Shown: positions 43,886 to 53,958, numbered from the stretch's first letter. The stretch: 64,000 nucleotides of DNA from Solibacillus sp. FSL H8-0538 (GCF_038003525.1 NZ_JBBOPI010000001.1:3626001-3690000); one strand, 5' to 3'. Numbers and translations are program-made. The notes: generated by a model from the sequence alone, not told the origin.

Positions 43886-44569
43886 CTAGCGGCTACGATT
43901 CGCTAAAATCGCCTCACCGAATAATAAGTCTTCTTTAGTTGTCATTTTAACATTTTCATAGCTACTCTCAACAATGTGCACTTTGTGACCAAGTCGCTCT
44001 ACTAACATTGCCTCGTCAGTACCGAGAAAACCAATCTTTTCCGCTACATCTGCCGCTTCTTTAATCAGATCAAACCGAAAAGCTTGCGGCGTTTGAATTA
44101 CCCACAAACTTTCACGGTCGACTGTTTCAGTAATGACGCCTTCTGTCACCTTTTTCATCGTATCCTTCGCGCGCACACCCGCAATAGCAGCACCTTTTTC
44201 GTAAGCCGTCTGCGCTAAACGCACAATAATTTCTTGGGTAATAAATGGACGCGCAGCATCATGGACGAGTACAATGTCCACTTCTTTCATTTCTTTAATA
44301 CATGAATGAACCGAATGCTGACGCTCCTCACCACCAGCTGGTAAACCTTTGACTTTCGTCATGCCGTACGCGGTGAGGAGCTCTTGGATAAATGTGCGCT
44401 CCTCTGGCTTTACTGCAAGCCAAATACCAGTACAATTAGCATCCTGTTCAAATACTGTGAGCGTATGAATTAAAATCGGACGGTCTTGTAATTGTAAAAA
44501 TAATTTATTTTTCCCTGCCCCCATACGCTTACCGCTTCCGGCAGCAGGCAATACTACTTCATATCGCAA
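43886..44569 (-). CDS. ispD: 2-C-methyl-D-erythritol 4-phosphate cytidylyltransferase (TTG start)
   Basis: 227 residues from TTG (44567-44569), giving [24 protein letters not shown] nine bases upstream overlaps the AGGAAGTGG site. The nucleotide-binding PAAGSGKRM motif and [10 protein letters not shown] are intact. It makes CDP-methylerythritol in the MEP pathway and is coupled to ispF. Confidence 0.93.
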   Translation of the reverse strand: MRYEVVLPAAGSGKRMGAGKNKLFLQLQDRPILIHTLTVFEQDANCTGIWLAVKPEERTFIQELLTAYGMTKVKGLPAGGEERQHSVHSCIKEMKEVDIVLVHDAARPFITQEIIVRLAQTAYEKGAAIAGVRAKDTMKKVTEGVITETVDRESLWVIQTPQAFRFDLIKEAADVAEKIGFLGTDEAMLVERLGHKVHIVESSYENVKMTTKEDLLFGEAILANRSR

Positions 44570-44588
44570 AAAATCCACTTCCTACTCT

Positions 44589-45686
44589 TTATACAGCTTT
44601 ATCTTCTTTTGGTTTCGCGAAAATCATACGACCAGCAGACGTTTGCAGTACGCTCGTCACTGTTACGGTAATCGCTTGACCAATAAATGCGCGCCCACCT
44701 TCAACGACAATCATCGTACCATCATCTAAATAAGCAATACCTTGATTATGCTCTTTGCCGTCTTTTATGACAACCACCTGCATATCCTCTCCAGGAATAA
44801 CAATCGGTTTAACAGCATTCGCTAAATCATTAATATTTAATACTTGTACTTGATGCAACTCACATACTTTATTTAAATTGAAATCATTCGTTAAAATTTG
44901 TGCATTCATTTTTTTGGCTAACCGCACAAGCTTTAAATCCACTTCCTGTATGTCTTCGAAATCAACTTCTGTAATAAGTACCTTTGACGCGCGCTCATCT
45001 TGCAGGCGCTTTAGTATGTCTAAGCCTCGGCGTCCACGAGTGCGTTTTAATGTATCCGATGAATCTGCAATATGCTGTAGCTCAGTTAATACAAACTGCG
45101 GTACAACAAGTGTCCCCTCAACAAAACCTGTTTCCGAAATATCCGCAATGCGCCCGTCAATAATTACACTCGTATCTAACAGTTTATACAACACCTTCTC
45201 TTCTTGCTGAGCAAGTGCTTCAGTGGCCTTCCGCTTAGCCGAAGATTTCGTTGAAAACATTTGTAATAACTCATCACGTTTCTTAAAACCTAGACGGAAT
45301 CCTAAATACCCCGAAATAATGGTCAACGTAACCAGCACTAAATCAGTGACAACGGGAATCTCAATACGATTGATGCCAAATCCAATTAGAAACGCAACAC
45401 TTAGTCCAATAATTAGACCAAGCGTACCAAATAGTAAATCACCCACCGGCAATTTAAACAGTGTATCTTCTAGCCATGTAATCAAACGCACACAATAATC
45501 AGACAATACGAATGACAACACAAATAAAATCGTTGCTCCTAGAGTTACCGAAATATATGGATTGTTGATCCAAGGATTAGATGATAAATTAATAAACTCG
45601 TATAATGGCGGTAAGAAAAGTAGACCTAACGCTCCCCCGATAAATAGAAATGCAACTTGAATTACCATTTTTAACATTGTTTTCAC
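44589..45686 (-). CDS. PIN/TRAM-domain membrane protein YacL
   Basis: 365 residues. Four hydrophobic segments occupy the first ~140 residues. A PIN domain follows, with acidic residues in KLLDTSVIIDGRIADI, LTNDFNLNKV and nearby. A C-terminal TRAM domain lies near 295-350. The family (YacL) is predicted to be a membrane-bound RNase; its substrate is not known. It has its own promoter and leads into ispD. In Bacillus, disA lies directly upstream; here it is absent. Confidence 0.9.
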   Translation of the reverse strand: MKTMLKMVIQVAFLFIGGALGLLFLPPLYEFINLSSNPWINNPYISVTLGATILFVLSFVLSDYCVRLITWLEDTLFKLPVGDLLFGTLGLIIGLSVAFLIGFGINRIEIPVVTDLVLVTLTIISGYLGFRLGFKKRDELLQMFSTKSSAKRKATEALAQQEEKVLYKLLDTSVIIDGRIADISETGFVEGTLVVPQFVLTELQHIADSSDTLKRTRGRRGLDILKRLQDERASKVLITEVDFEDIQEVDLKLVRLAKKMNAQILTNDFNLNKVCELHQVQVLNINDLANAVKPIVIPGEDMQVVVIKDGKEHNQGIAYLDDGTMIVVEGGRAFIGQAITVTVTSVLQTSAGRMIFAKPKEDKAV

Positions 45687-45747
45687 CTCCTATTTTAATT
45701 ATACATAGTTACCTACTTATTGGCGATGTATAAACACGCGCTTCATA

Positions 45748-45776
45748 ATAGTACAGAAGTTGAATTCATTTCTCAA
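45748..45776 (-). promoter_or_regulatory. Sigma-A promoter of yacL-ispD-ispF
   Basis: TTGAGA (45771-45776) and TACTAT (45748-45753) are 17 bases apart on the minus strand, about 60 bp upstream of yacL. The rest of the 45777-46049 region is A/T rich without coding sense on either strand. Confidence 0.6.
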
Positions 45777-46052
45777 CCTTACGACAAAATATGCTGTTTT
45801 AAACAATATTTCTATAAAAATTCGTAATTTTAACAAATTTCGCTGCATAAAATTAATACAATAATTCTCCCTGGAATGAACTCCTTCTTGCAAAATGTCT
45901 TTATCATATAGTTAACATAAAAAATGTAGTATAAACTCCGTACATTTCAGATAAATGGCACAGTTTTACACATCTGTATTAGATTCTGCGCATAACAACA
46001 CTTTTGCTACGCTAGCTTTGCTCTTTTGAGGAAGATTATCCGAATAAGCTGA

Positions 46053-46267
46053 TTTATCCAAGCAGGTGTATTTGGAGAAGTACGACAAACGTCTGGTGAT
46101 ATCCGCTAACTCGGCGCCGTCTACATAGGGTATTTACCGTTTACCCTTTTCATGACAATTGGAGCGACCGAGACGAATAAAGTATTATTTACTCCCTTTG
46201 TGTTAATCGACTTTTTATTTTTCAGTCTAGCACTTAGCTTGATAGGCATAATGGCACATAACATTTG
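46053..46267 (+). pseudogene. Decayed SatP/YaaH (GPR1-FUN34) acetate/succinate transporter fragment
   Basis: One frame reads FIQAGVFGEVRQTSGDIR, a TAA stop (46107-46109), then LGAVYIGYLPFTLFMTIGAT, ETNKVLFTPFVLIDFLFF and SLALSLIGIMAHNI to a TGA. The second part looks like the LGVYLGLWGVFTLFMFFGTL region of E. coli SatP, and AGVF...R.G recalls the AGxxEFRxGN segment. About 30-40 residues between them and both ends of the protein are missing. It lies where disA would be expected, on the opposite strand. The rest of 45687-46519 holds the yacL promoter, the radA terminator and nothing else I can support. Confidence 0.68.
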
Positions 46268-46440
46268 ATTTCCATTACGAAACCCCTTCGCGATAATAAA
46301 CTATTATTTTACCAGAAATTATACCCGTACATATCATTTATATGTCATCTATAAACAATCCAAAGTATTCTATATTTATAAAAATTATCACTACATTATT
46401 TAGGTACTACCCTATTTATAAAATTTCTTACCAAATGAAG

Positions 46441-46477
46441 AAAACACGTTAGAACGACAAGCATTCTAACGTGTTTT
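46441..46477. terminator. Bidirectional terminator after radA
   Basis: A perfect 14-bp stem, AAAACACGTTAGAA with TTCTAACGTGTTTT, with a 9-nt loop and T/A-runs on both sides. It lies 43 bp after the radA stop and separates radA from the disA-less gap. Confidence 0.85.
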
Positions 46478-46519
46478 CAGCGCGATCGGCACTCTCGGTC
46501 CATGCATCATATACACAAG

Positions 46520-47893
46520 TTATAAATCATTGAAACACTGGCGTAGCGAATCGCTAATCGTTTCAACACCCACTACTTGAATACCGGCTGGATAATCCCA
46601 ACCTCCGATATTCGACACTGGGATAAAGGCGCGCTTAAAGCCAAGTTTTGCCGCCTCTTGTACACGATGCTCGATACGTGAAACACGGCGCACTTCTCCT
46701 GTTAATCCTACTTCACCAATAAAACAATCGGTCGGCCGAACAGCCTGATCTTTAAAGCTCGACACAATCGAAGTTAACACAGCTAAATCGATGGCTGGCT
46801 CGTCTAATTTCACGCCGCCCGCTACTTTAATATAAGCATCCTGCGCTTGTAGCATCATGCCCATACGTTTTTCAAGTACCGCCATTAATAACTGCACGCG
46901 GTTTTGGTCAACACCTGTTGCCATTCGCTTCGGATAATTAAAGCTTGTAGGTGTTACAAGTGATTGAATCTCGACTAAAATTGGACGCGTCCCTTCCATC
47001 GACGCAACAATTGTCGAACCCGCTACTCCTTGCGAGCGCTCCTGAAGAAATAACTCAGACGGATTTAATACTTCCTTTAAACCGCCTTGTAGCATTTCAA
47101 AAATTGCAATTTCATTCGTTGAGCCGAAGCGATTTTTCTGACTCCGTAAAATTCGGTGGTTATGATGACGCTCCCCCTCGAAATACAGAACCGTATCTAC
47201 CATATGCTCAAGCAGACGTGGGCCAGCAATTTGCCCTTCTTTCGTTACGTGACCGACTAAGAAGATCGCGATATTTTTCGTTTTCGCAATGCGCATCAAT
47301 TCTGCTGTACATTCACGGACTTGCGACACACTTCCCGGTGCACTCGTTACTTCCGGATGATGGACCGTTTGTATCGAGTCAACAATGACAAACTTCGGTT
47401 GCACTTCTTCAATCGTTTGGTGGAGAAATTCTAAATTCGTTTCCGAGTAAATATAAAGCTCCGCTGATTTTACACCTAAACGCTCCGCACGCAGCTTCGT
47501 TTGACGAATCGACTCCTCACCAGAAATATATAATACGCGCTTTCCTTGATTTGAAAGCAGTGCAGACACTTGTAATAATAACGTCGACTTACCAATTCCC
47601 GGATCACCGCCAATTAGCACGAGCGAGCCAGGTACAATTCCACCACCAAGTACGCGGTTAAACTCATCCATTTCTGTAACAATCCGTGTTTCTTCTTGTG
47701 TTTGAACATTTATAATCGGAGTCGCTTTTGTTGTTGTACTTGAATGTTGGAAGGCACCACGAGGCCCTTTTGTAATAATTTCTACTTCTTCATTCATTGT
47801 GTTCCACTCACCACAGCCCGGACAACGCCCCATCCATTTTGCAGCTTCGTAGCCACAACCACTACACATAAATTTTGTTTTTTTCTTCGCCAC
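46520..47893 (-). CDS. radA: DNA repair/recombination protein RadA (GTG start)
   Basis: 457 residues from GTG (47891-47893), giving [27 protein letters not shown] lies 7 bases before it. It has the Cys4 zinc ribbon (CSGCG, CPGCG), Walker [11 protein letters not shown], the RadA-specific KNRFG motif and a C-terminal Lon-like domain. It is a DnaB-like helicase that extends recombination intermediates. The gap 47894-48213 holds the clpC terminator and a weak TTAGAA-N18-TACAAT promoter-like pair (about 47939-47968). Confidence 0.95.
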   Translation of the reverse strand: MAKKKTKFMCSGCGYEAAKWMGRCPGCGEWNTMNEEVEIITKGPRGAFQHSSTTTKATPIINVQTQEETRIVTEMDEFNRVLGGGIVPGSLVLIGGDPGIGKSTLLLQVSALLSNQGKRVLYISGEESIRQTKLRAERLGVKSAELYIYSETNLEFLHQTIEEVQPKFVIVDSIQTVHHPEVTSAPGSVSQVRECTAELMRIAKTKNIAIFLVGHVTKEGQIAGPRLLEHMVDTVLYFEGERHHNHRILRSQKNRFGSTNEIAIFEMLQGGLKEVLNPSELFLQERSQGVAGSTIVASMEGTRPILVEIQSLVTPTSFNYPKRMATGVDQNRVQLLMAVLEKRMGMMLQAQDAYIKVAGGVKLDEPAIDLAVLTSIVSSFKDQAVRPTDCFIGEVGLTGEVRRVSRIEHRVQEAAKLGFKRAFIPVSNIGGWDYPAGIQVVGVETISDSLRQCFNDL

Positions 47894-48179
47894 TTGCATG
47901 CCCCTCCAAATGTTTGTTCTCATTTTATTGTACAGTAAATAAGCAACGCGTTCTAATGTTATTGTCTGCAATCAGCCAAACGCATCTTTTGCGTTCACTC
48001 AGTTAAATTTCATTGTATTTTTCTAACGGCATTTGTCTCAATCGGCGAAATTCACACACAACTTATTTTAAAATAAGCGAAACTGGCACATATTTACGGT
48101 TATGTTGTATCACGAATCCATCGAATTGATAGTTTTGAACAAAAAAACAACAGCCTTTTATTATAATTACAATAAAAAA

Positions 48180-48201
48180 CGAGGCAGGAAATCCTACCTC
48201 G
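48180..48201 (-). terminator. Intrinsic terminator of the ctsR-clpC operon
   Basis: CGAGG-T-AGG pairs with CCT-G-CCTCG around an ATTT loop and is followed by TTTTTTATTG on the minus strand. It starts 12 bp after the clpC stop. Confidence 0.8.
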
Positions 48202-48213
48202 AAATTATTATTA

Positions 48214-50658
48214 TTATTTACTTAGTGTTACTTTGTCATTGCTTCGAACGATGAATTCACCGTCAGCAAAGTCTAATACTACTTTATTTTCCTTATCAAT
48301 CGTGCCTTTTAAAAGCTCCTCAGATAATCGGTCCTCTACATGTTTTTGTAGTGCACGGCGTAGTGGACGTGCGCCATATTGCGGATCGTAGCCTTCTACA
48401 ACAATCTTATCCAGCGCTGAGTCTGTTAGCTCAAGCTCAATTTCCTGTTCTTTTAGACGCTTTGTTAACGAGCCTGCCATTAATGACACAATCTCTTTTA
48501 AATGTTCTTTCTCTAAAGAATGGAACACAATCATTTCATCAATACGGTTTAAGAATTCTGGGCGGAATGCTTTTTTCAGCTCTTCTAGCATTGTCCCCTT
48601 CATATCTTTATGCTTGGAAGCTGTATCGCCAACCTTAAAACCTAAGTTTTTCTGATACTTCAGCGCATCGGCACCAACATTTGAAGTCATAATGACAACC
48701 GTATTACGGAAGTCAACGGTACGACCTTTTGAGTCTGTGAGGCGGCCGTCTTCTAAAACTTGCAATAAAATATTAAACACATCTGGATGCGCTTTTTCAA
48801 TTTCATCAAGTAGCACAACTGAGTATGGCTTACGGCGCACTTTTTCTGTTAGCTGCCCACCATCTTCAAAGCCTACATAGCCAGGAGGCGAACCGACTAG
48901 ACGAGATGTTGAGTGTTTCTCCATATACTCAGACATATCAACGCGAATCATGGCATCCTCATCACCAAACATTACTTCAGCTAGTGCACGCGCAAGTTCT
49001 GTTTTACCAACACCTGTTGGGCCTAAGAAAATGAAGGACCCAATCGGACGCTTCGGATCTTTTAGTCCCGCACGTGCTCGGCGAATTGCACGAGAAATGG
49101 CTTCTACAGCTTCACTTTGACCAACAACACGTTTATGCAACTCTTGTTCAAGTTGCAGCAGCTTCGCAGATTCTTCTTGTGCAATTTTCGATACCGGGAT
49201 TCCCGTCCACATTGAGACAACCGCTGCGATATCCTCTACCGTTACTTGCGATTCTTCTTTACCTTGCTTTTCTTTCCATTCCTTCTTCGTTTGCTCTAAC
49301 TCGGTTTTCATTTTTTGTTCTGTATCACGGAATGCCGCTGCCTTTTCAAACTCTTGGCTTTGTACGGCGGCATTTTTCTCCGAACGGATGCCCTCTAAAC
49401 GGTCTTCTAACGCCTTTAAATTTGGTGGTACTGTAAAAGAACGTAAGCGTACCTTCGAGCCAGCTTCATCGATTAAATCAATCGCTTTATCAGGTAGGAA
49501 GCGATCTGAAATATAGCGGTCTGATAATTTCGCCGCCGCATCTACAGCTTCATCCGTAATTTTTACACGGTGATGTGCCTCGTAGCGGTCGCGCAGGCCT
49601 TTAATAATTTGAATTGTTTCATCTACGGATGGTTCATTTATTTGAATTGGTTGGAAACGACGCTCAAGCGCTGCATCCTTTTCGATATATTTACGATACT
49701 CATCCAGTGTTGTCGCACCGATGCATTGTAATTCACCGCGCGCTAAAGAAGGTTTTAATATATTCGATGCATCAATCGCACCTTCTGCACCACCCGCACC
49801 GATTAATGTATGAAGTTCATCGATAAATAAAATGATATTGCCCGCTTGGCGGATTTCATCCATTACTTTTTTCAAGCGGTCCTCAAACTCTCCGCGGTAT
49901 TTAGTACCTGCAACCACTGTACCCATATCAAGCGTCATAACACGCTTGTCACGTAGTGTTTCTGGTACTTCATTATTAATGATTTGCTGTGCTAAGCCTT
50001 CTGCAATTGCTGTCTTACCAACACCTGGTTCCCCGATAAGTACCGGATTGTTTTTCGTACGACGGGATAAAACTTCAACAACGCGTGTAATTTCTTTTGA
50101 ACGGCCAATAACCGGATCCAGCGAACCTTCACGGGCTACCGCTGTTAAATCACGCGCTAAACTATCCAGTGTTGGTGTGTTTACGGCTTGGGTTGCGCTT
50201 GTGCCATTAGTATTCGAATCATTATTTCCAAGTAAAAGCAGGACTTGCTGGCGCGCTTTATTAATGCTCACACCTGTATTCGCTAATACACGTGCGGCTA
50301 CACCTTCGCCTTCACGAATTAATGCCAGTAAAATATGCTCTGTGCCGATATAAGCATGCCCCAGTTTACGTGATTCATCGACTGATAGTTCAATAACTTT
50401 TTTTGCTCGCGGTGTGTAATGCACGATTGGGCCTACATCCTCGGTCCCTTTTCCAACAAGCTCCTCAATACCTGATTCAATCATTTGTGGGCTAATATCA
50501 ATGGCTTCTAATGCTTTAGCTGCTATGCCGCCACCTTCACGAATAAGACCAAGTAAAATATGCTCTGTGCCGATTGACTCGTGTTTCCAGCGAATTGCTT
50601 CTTCTTGAGCGAGTTGTAAAACTTTTTGTGCACGTTGAGTAAAACGATTAAACATCAT
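48214..50658 (-). CDS. clpC: ATP-dependent Clp protease ATPase subunit ClpC
   Basis: 814 residues from the ATG at 50656-50658 ([20 protein letters not shown]), overlapping the mcsB end by 11 bp. Two N-terminal Clp repeats are followed by AAA-1 ([14 protein letters not shown]), a middle UVR-type coiled coil, AAA-2 ([14 protein letters not shown]) and an LGF loop for ClpP docking. With adaptors such as MecA/McsB it unfolds proteins, including phospho-arginine-marked ones and CtsR. Confidence 0.97.
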   Translation of the reverse strand: MMFNRFTQRAQKVLQLAQEEAIRWKHESIGTEHILLGLIREGGGIAAKALEAIDISPQMIESGIEELVGKGTEDVGPIVHYTPRAKKVIELSVDESRKLGHAYIGTEHILLALIREGEGVAARVLANTGVSINKARQQVLLLLGNNDSNTNGTSATQAVNTPTLDSLARDLTAVAREGSLDPVIGRSKEITRVVEVLSRRTKNNPVLIGEPGVGKTAIAEGLAQQIINNEVPETLRDKRVMTLDMGTVVAGTKYRGEFEDRLKKVMDEIRQAGNIILFIDELHTLIGAGGAEGAIDASNILKPSLARGELQCIGATTLDEYRKYIEKDAALERRFQPIQINEPSVDETIQIIKGLRDRYEAHHRVKITDEAVDAAAKLSDRYISDRFLPDKAIDLIDEAGSKVRLRSFTVPPNLKALEDRLEGIRSEKNAAVQSQEFEKAAAFRDTEQKMKTELEQTKKEWKEKQGKEESQVTVEDIAAVVSMWTGIPVSKIAQEESAKLLQLEQELHKRVVGQSEAVEAISRAIRRARAGLKDPKRPIGSFIFLGPTGVGKTELARALAEVMFGDEDAMIRVDMSEYMEKHSTSRLVGSPPGYVGFEDGGQLTEKVRRKPYSVVLLDEIEKAHPDVFNILLQVLEDGRLTDSKGRTVDFRNTVVIMTSNVGADALKYQKNLGFKVGDTASKHKDMKGTMLEELKKAFRPEFLNRIDEMIVFHSLEKEHLKEIVSLMAGSLTKRLKEQEIELELTDSALDKIVVEGYDPQYGARPLRRALQKHVEDRLSEELLKGTIDKENKVVLDFADGEFIVRSNDKVTLSK

Positions 50659-51760
50659 ACGGTTCCTCTCCTTTTTCTCCTGTATCAGGAGTTTCATTAC
50701 GTTCTTGTGTCTGTAGCTTTCCTTGCATTAGCTTCGCGCGGTACATATCGCGTTCAGCAGGTTGTAATGTTGTGCCAGCATATTGCTGAATAAATCCAGG
50801 CTGTATGAGCAGCATGCACTCATTTAATCTGTTTTGTGAAATTTCTTCTATCAATCCTAAATCCACACCTAGACGAACATTCGATAAACATGTAGCGGCT
50901 TCCTCGCTAGTAAGTATACGAGCAAATTTTAATGTCCCAAGTGAACGGCTTAAGCGGTCCTCTAAAACAAGGGGTGCTTGCTCTAGTAGCTGCTTACGTG
51001 CCAGTCGTTCCCTTTGAATAATTCGCTCTACAACGTTGCGTAATTCTTCAAGTATGTCGGCTTCTGATTTGCCAAGTGTAATTTGGTTTGAAATTTGATA
51101 AACATTTCCTAAATTTTCGCTACCTTCTCCATATATACCCCTAACAACCATTCCTAATCGTGTCATCATTTGAATTAAAGCATTCATTTGCTTTGACATC
51201 GTAAGAGCTGGTAGGTGCATCATGACGGAAGCTCGGAGACCGGTGCCCACATTCGTTGGACAGCTCGTTAAGTAGCCATATCGTTCGTGATAGGCATAGG
51301 GTATCTTCCTTCGTAAATAACTATCAATACGACTAGCTGCCTCATATGCCTCTTCTATTTGCATGCCCGGTGCTAAGCATTGAATGCGAATATGATCTTC
51401 TTCATTGACCATGACGCTCATTGCTTCATTGTCCGTTAAAAATACGGACGCGACTTTTTCATTTTTTGCTAAGTACGGGCTAATTAAGTGTTTTTCTACA
51501 AGTATTTGACGCTGTAGAATCGGCATATCTTTAATCGTGAAATAAGAAAAGTGCAGTTGTTCTTCATTTAGTGATAGCAGGGCTTGCATCACCTTATCAT
51601 TGACTAGCTTAGCCTCTTGCTCTGAAAAGCTAATTGGGAATTTGAGATCGGCTAAATTACGCGCCAGTCGAATACGCGTGCTCATGACAATATCCGTCTG
51701 CTGTGCATCTACTATCATCCAGCTCGGAGCGGCATTTGTTAAAAAGTGCTCGATATTCAT
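50648..51760 (-). CDS. mcsB: Protein arginine kinase McsB
   Basis: 370 residues with an ATP:guanido phosphotransferase fold. [10 protein letters not shown] near 28-37 and [20 protein letters not shown] near 165-185 hold nucleotide-binding Arg and catalytic Cys positions. It phosphorylates arginines, marking proteins for ClpCP and inactivating CtsR. It overlaps mcsA by 4 bp and clpC by 11 bp. Confidence 0.96.
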   Translation of the reverse strand: MNIEHFLTNAAPSWMIVDAQQTDIVMSTRIRLARNLADLKFPISFSEQEAKLVNDKVMQALLSLNEEQLHFSYFTIKDMPILQRQILVEKHLISPYLAKNEKVASVFLTDNEAMSVMVNEEDHIRIQCLAPGMQIEEAYEAASRIDSYLRRKIPYAYHERYGYLTSCPTNVGTGLRASVMMHLPALTMSKQMNALIQMMTRLGMVVRGIYGEGSENLGNVYQISNQITLGKSEADILEELRNVVERIIQRERLARKQLLEQAPLVLEDRLSRSLGTLKFARILTSEEAATCLSNVRLGVDLGLIEEISQNRLNECMLLIQPGFIQQYAGTTLQPAERDMYRAKLMQGKLQTQERNETPDTGEKGEEPYDV

Positions 51761-52302
51761 TTGAAATCGACACCTCCCGCATGGACTCTGCTTTCTAGCA
51801 TCCGAATTTCATCTCGCATTTTAGCAGCTTCTTCAAACTGCTCCTCCGCAATCGCCTGTTTCATTTGTTCGCGAATCGCAGCAATTTGTTGTAACCATTG
51901 TCCGATATGCAACTGTTCACCATCTGCCTTACCGATGTGCTTCGTTCCTGCTTGTAGTCTCTTTAATACATTAGGAAGCTGATCTCTGAACGTTTCATAA
52001 CACTGTGCGCAGCCGAACCTCCCTTTATTTAAAAAATGACGATACGTAAAACCACAGGACGGGCAAGAGAGTAGTTTTTTGTCCGGATTTTGTTTCTCCT
52101 CCTGTACGTTTTTTGGGAATGGTACATTGAGCCAATTCGAAACGAGCTGTTGAAGGGAAACCGGTTCTTCTTTTACTTCAAATTGAAATGGATGGAATTG
52201 CGCTGCGCAAACTTCACAATAATGACGTTCAAACTTTTGACCGCTTTGAACTTGCGTCACGGTAACATTTGCATGTCTTTGTTTACAATGTTCACATATC
52301 AC
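51757..52302 (-). CDS. mcsA: McsA, zinc-binding activator of McsB
   Basis: 181 residues. Four Cys-X2-Cys pairs (CEHC, CEVC, CPSC, CAQC) form two zinc modules. A C-terminal UVR motif (about 138-172, EEQFEEAAKMRDEIRMLE) follows. McsA activates the McsB arginine kinase and responds to oxidation and metals. It is coupled to mcsB. Confidence 0.95.
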   Translation of the reverse strand: MICEHCKQRHANVTVTQVQSGQKFERHYCEVCAAQFHPFQFEVKEEPVSLQQLVSNWLNVPFPKNVQEEKQNPDKKLLSCPSCGFTYRHFLNKGRFGCAQCYETFRDQLPNVLKRLQAGTKHIGKADGEQLHIGQWLQQIAAIREQMKQAIAEEQFEEAAKMRDEIRMLESRVHAGGVDFK

Positions 52303-52314
52303 GTGTCAACACCC

Positions 52315-52782
52315 CTATAATTTTTCAAATTTAATTGTTCGCAACATCGCTTTTAGTATATATGCTCGAATCTCATCTCGTAGTGGTATTGGCAGGGGTA
52401 TTGTAGAGCGGTCTATTACTACACGCATTATATTCGCTTCCCGTTCCGAAATTACATCTTCGTTTAGCAGTCGGTATATCATATGCTCCGCACTCGCTTG
52501 TGCAATGCCGTTGCCAACCTGTGCATCCATTTCATCCAGTAAGTCGGTTCTTGAATGAACGGTTACACGTAAAATTCGGATATAACCACCACCACCACGC
52601 TTGCTTTGCACCAAGTAGCCATGTTCTGCTGTAAAACGAGTATTAATGACGTAATTAATTTGCGACGGTACACAATGAAATTTATCAGCAAGTTCGCTTC
52701 GCTTTATTTCAATATACCCTTGTCCTTGTAATTCAATAACATCCTTCAAATACCCTTCAATAATGTCAGTAATATTCTGCAT
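52315..52782 (-). CDS. ctsR: Heat-shock repressor CtsR
   Basis: 155 residues. The winged helix holds ELADKFHCVPSQINYVINTR and the glycine-rich wing KRGGGGYIRI, the thermosensing loop that reads the heptad operator. The C-terminal dimer domain contains the McsB-targeted arginines. It is first in the ctsR-mcsA-mcsB-clpC operon and represses it. Confidence 0.96.
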   Translation of the reverse strand: MQNITDIIEGYLKDVIELQGQGYIEIKRSELADKFHCVPSQINYVINTRFTAEHGYLVQSKRGGGGYIRILRVTVHSRTDLLDEMDAQVGNGIAQASAEHMIYRLLNEDVISEREANIMRVVIDRSTIPLPIPLRDEIRAYILKAMLRTIKFEKL

Positions 52783-52813
52783 TTTTTTACCTCACCTCAT
52801 TTGAACGACTGAC

Positions 52814-52830
52814 TTTGACTATCTTTGACT
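52814..52830 (-). promoter_or_regulatory. CtsR operator
   Basis: The minus strand reads AGTCAAA-GAT-AGTCAAA, a perfect direct heptad repeat with a 3-base spacer, identical to the CtsR consensus (A/G)GTCAAA-NAN-(A/G)GTCAAA. It overlaps the predicted transcription start of ctsR. An extra AGTCAAA half-site in the opposite direction is at 52843-52849. Confidence 0.93.
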
Positions 52831-52832
52831 TA

Positions 52833-52862
52833 AATATACAATAGTCAAAAAACGAAATGCAA
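52833..52862 (-). promoter_or_regulatory. Sigma-A promoter of the ctsR operon
   Basis: TTGCAT (52857-52862) and TATATT (52833-52838) are 18 bases apart on the minus strand. The start site would fall near 52826, inside the CtsR operator, giving simple repression. Confidence 0.6.
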
Positions 52863-52888
52863 ATTATAACTTCTTTGCCAAAAGAACT

Positions 52889-53016
52889 AACGTGTTCATG
52901 CGCCTGCTTCGCCCCGACAAGCGCAGAAGAGTCCAAAGTGAAGGTGTTCTTTGCTTTCAACCCGAAGACAGACCGCGACCTTTAAGGGGCTGGCGTTTTC
53001 GACTGGAAGTTGGGTG
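52889..53016 (+). repeat. Second dispersed repeat family, copy 2
   Basis: It begins with the inverted repeat GCGCCTGCTTCGCCCCGACAAGCGC-like block (arms GCGC near 52899 and 52921), then AGAGTCCAAAGTGAAGGTG, TTTCAACCCGAAGACAG and GGCGTTTTCGACTGGAAG. G+C is clearly above the surroundings. It aligns in block order with 41660-41772. Strings like GCTTGTCGGGGC recur in intergenic repeats of other Bacillales, as I recall. It occupies the ctsR-DUF4870 gap. Confidence 0.65.
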
Positions 53017-53076
53017 TACTTATTTGAATATTATCCACATAGTGAAATTTTATAATTTCCTTCACAATAAAAAAAA

Positions 53077-53104
53077 CAGCAAAACCTGTATTAAGGTTTC
53101 ACTG
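53077..53104 (-). terminator. Intrinsic terminator of the DUF4870-like gene
   Basis: CAG-TG-AAACCT pairs with AGGTTT-TG-CTG, a 6-nt loop, followed by TTTTTTTTATTG on the minus strand. It lies just after the stop codon. Confidence 0.75.
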
Positions 53105-53112
53105 CTCACACG

Positions 53113-53418
53113 TTATACCCAACGACCAACAATTGGGTAATTCCACGATGTTTCGTTTAGTGCTTTGACAATCCCAATAATCGGGGCAACTACCCACATC
53201 AATAGGAACACGATTAAGAATGGAAGGCCAATTATAAAAACGCTGAAGAAGCCTGAAATTGCTACTAAAATCCCCATCACAATTTGAAATAATAATGCCT
53301 GAATAGACAAACGTTTTACCTCTTCATCCGAACTAATTACGAAAAATAATATCGGTACTAAAAATGGCGCAAAAAACGCACTGGCATGAATAATTACTTT
53401 TGACCATTTTAAATCCAT
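53113..53418 (-). CDS. DUF4870-like small membrane protein
   Basis: 101 residues from the ATG at 53416-53418 (MDLKWSKVIIHASAFFAPFL), with GAGAGG about 9 bases before; an in-frame TTG upstream is too close. Three hydrophobic segments (about 10-27, 40-62, 65-85) and the C-terminal NETSWNYPIVGRWV fit the DUF4870 (TIC20-like) family, whose role is unknown. Repeat copy C lies directly upstream. Confidence 0.75.
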   Translation of the reverse strand: MDLKWSKVIIHASAFFAPFLVPILFFVISSDEEVKRLSIQALLFQIVMGILVAISGFFSVFIIGLPFLIVFLLMWVVAPIIGIVKALNETSWNYPIVGRWV

Positions 53419-53449
53419 GTATATCAACCTCTCATATTTACTTTTTTTA

Positions 53450-53532
53450 GTCGTTAAGAAAGTATGACTTTCTTAACGACATAATAAAGGACATCCTCTC
53501 GCCCTCTAGTTTGGGGCAAGATGTATCTGTTT
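53450..53532 (-). repeat. Two-hairpin intergenic repeat, copy C
   Basis: Read on the minus strand: AAACAGATACATCTTGCCCC, then AGAGGGCGAGAGGATGTCC, TTATTATGTCG and a perfect 14-bp inverted repeat GTCGTTAAGAAAGT-ATG-ACTTTCTTAACGAC. Stem-loop 1 pairs TCTTGCCC with GGGCGAGA. It ends ACTAAAAAAAG like copies B and D. It is the only copy pointing in the direction of transcription. Confidence 0.88.
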
Positions 53533-53582
53533 AATTTACTACTAGTTATACGAACTAGTTGCCAAAAAGATTCTAAAAAAAT

Positions 53583-53610
53583 GAGCTACACCAAAATAGT
53601 GGCGTAGCTC
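53583..53610 (-). terminator. Intrinsic terminator of the 71-residue membrane protein gene
   Basis: GAGCTAC pairs with GTAGCTC, extended by GCCAC/GTG(T)-type inner pairs around TATTTT, and is followed by ATTTTTTT on the minus strand. It lies 9 bp after the stop codon. Confidence 0.8.
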
Positions 53611-53618
53611 TACACACA

Positions 53619-53834
53619 TCAATATGGCCCGAAATCATCCGGACGATCTTCACCAGCTTGTGGAAATAGGAAATACGAAATAAACGCTGCTAAAACTGCC
53701 GCGCCTACTACAATTAACACTTTATTCACTGTTGGAACTTCGTTGTATTTGTTTACCAGCATAAAACCTGAAGAAACAGCTACGACAATAGACAATGGAA
53801 TAACAAATTTTAAACGACCTTTATAAAATTTCAT
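53619..53834 (-). CDS. Small two-helix membrane protein, unknown function
   Basis: 71 residues with two hydrophobic segments (about 9-27 and 39-59) and a short acidic tail AGEDRPDDFGPY. I do not recognise the family. It has its own terminator and an AAGGAAGT-type ribosome binding site upstream of the ATG, so it looks like a real monocistronic gene. Confidence 0.65.
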   Translation of the reverse strand: MKFYKGRLKFVIPLSIVVAVSSGFMLVNKYNEVPTVNKVLIVVGAAVLAAFISYFLFPQAGEDRPDDFGPY

Positions 53835-53958
53835 ACGTAACTTCCTTTACTCATATTGGAGAAAATATTTCAACAATCAACATATATTTTACAGTGTTTG
53901 AAAATAAAACACAAACTGTACTAAACTTCAATTACCAGACGAAATAGTGGTGTTCATT

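Noticed and set aside
45777-46049. Possible disA remnant
   Set aside because: Minus-strand translations in all frames show none of the DisA motifs such as DGA or RHRTA.
47895-47935. LexA (SOS) box upstream of radA around GAGAACAAACATTTGG
   Set aside because: Too few matches to the Gram-positive consensus, especially in the second half-site.
53915-53945. Sigma-D (motility) promoter for the HemAT-like gene (TAAA...GACGAAAT)
   Set aside because: The boxes are only about 12 bases apart, too short for sigma-D; a properly spaced sigma-A pair lies closer to the gene.
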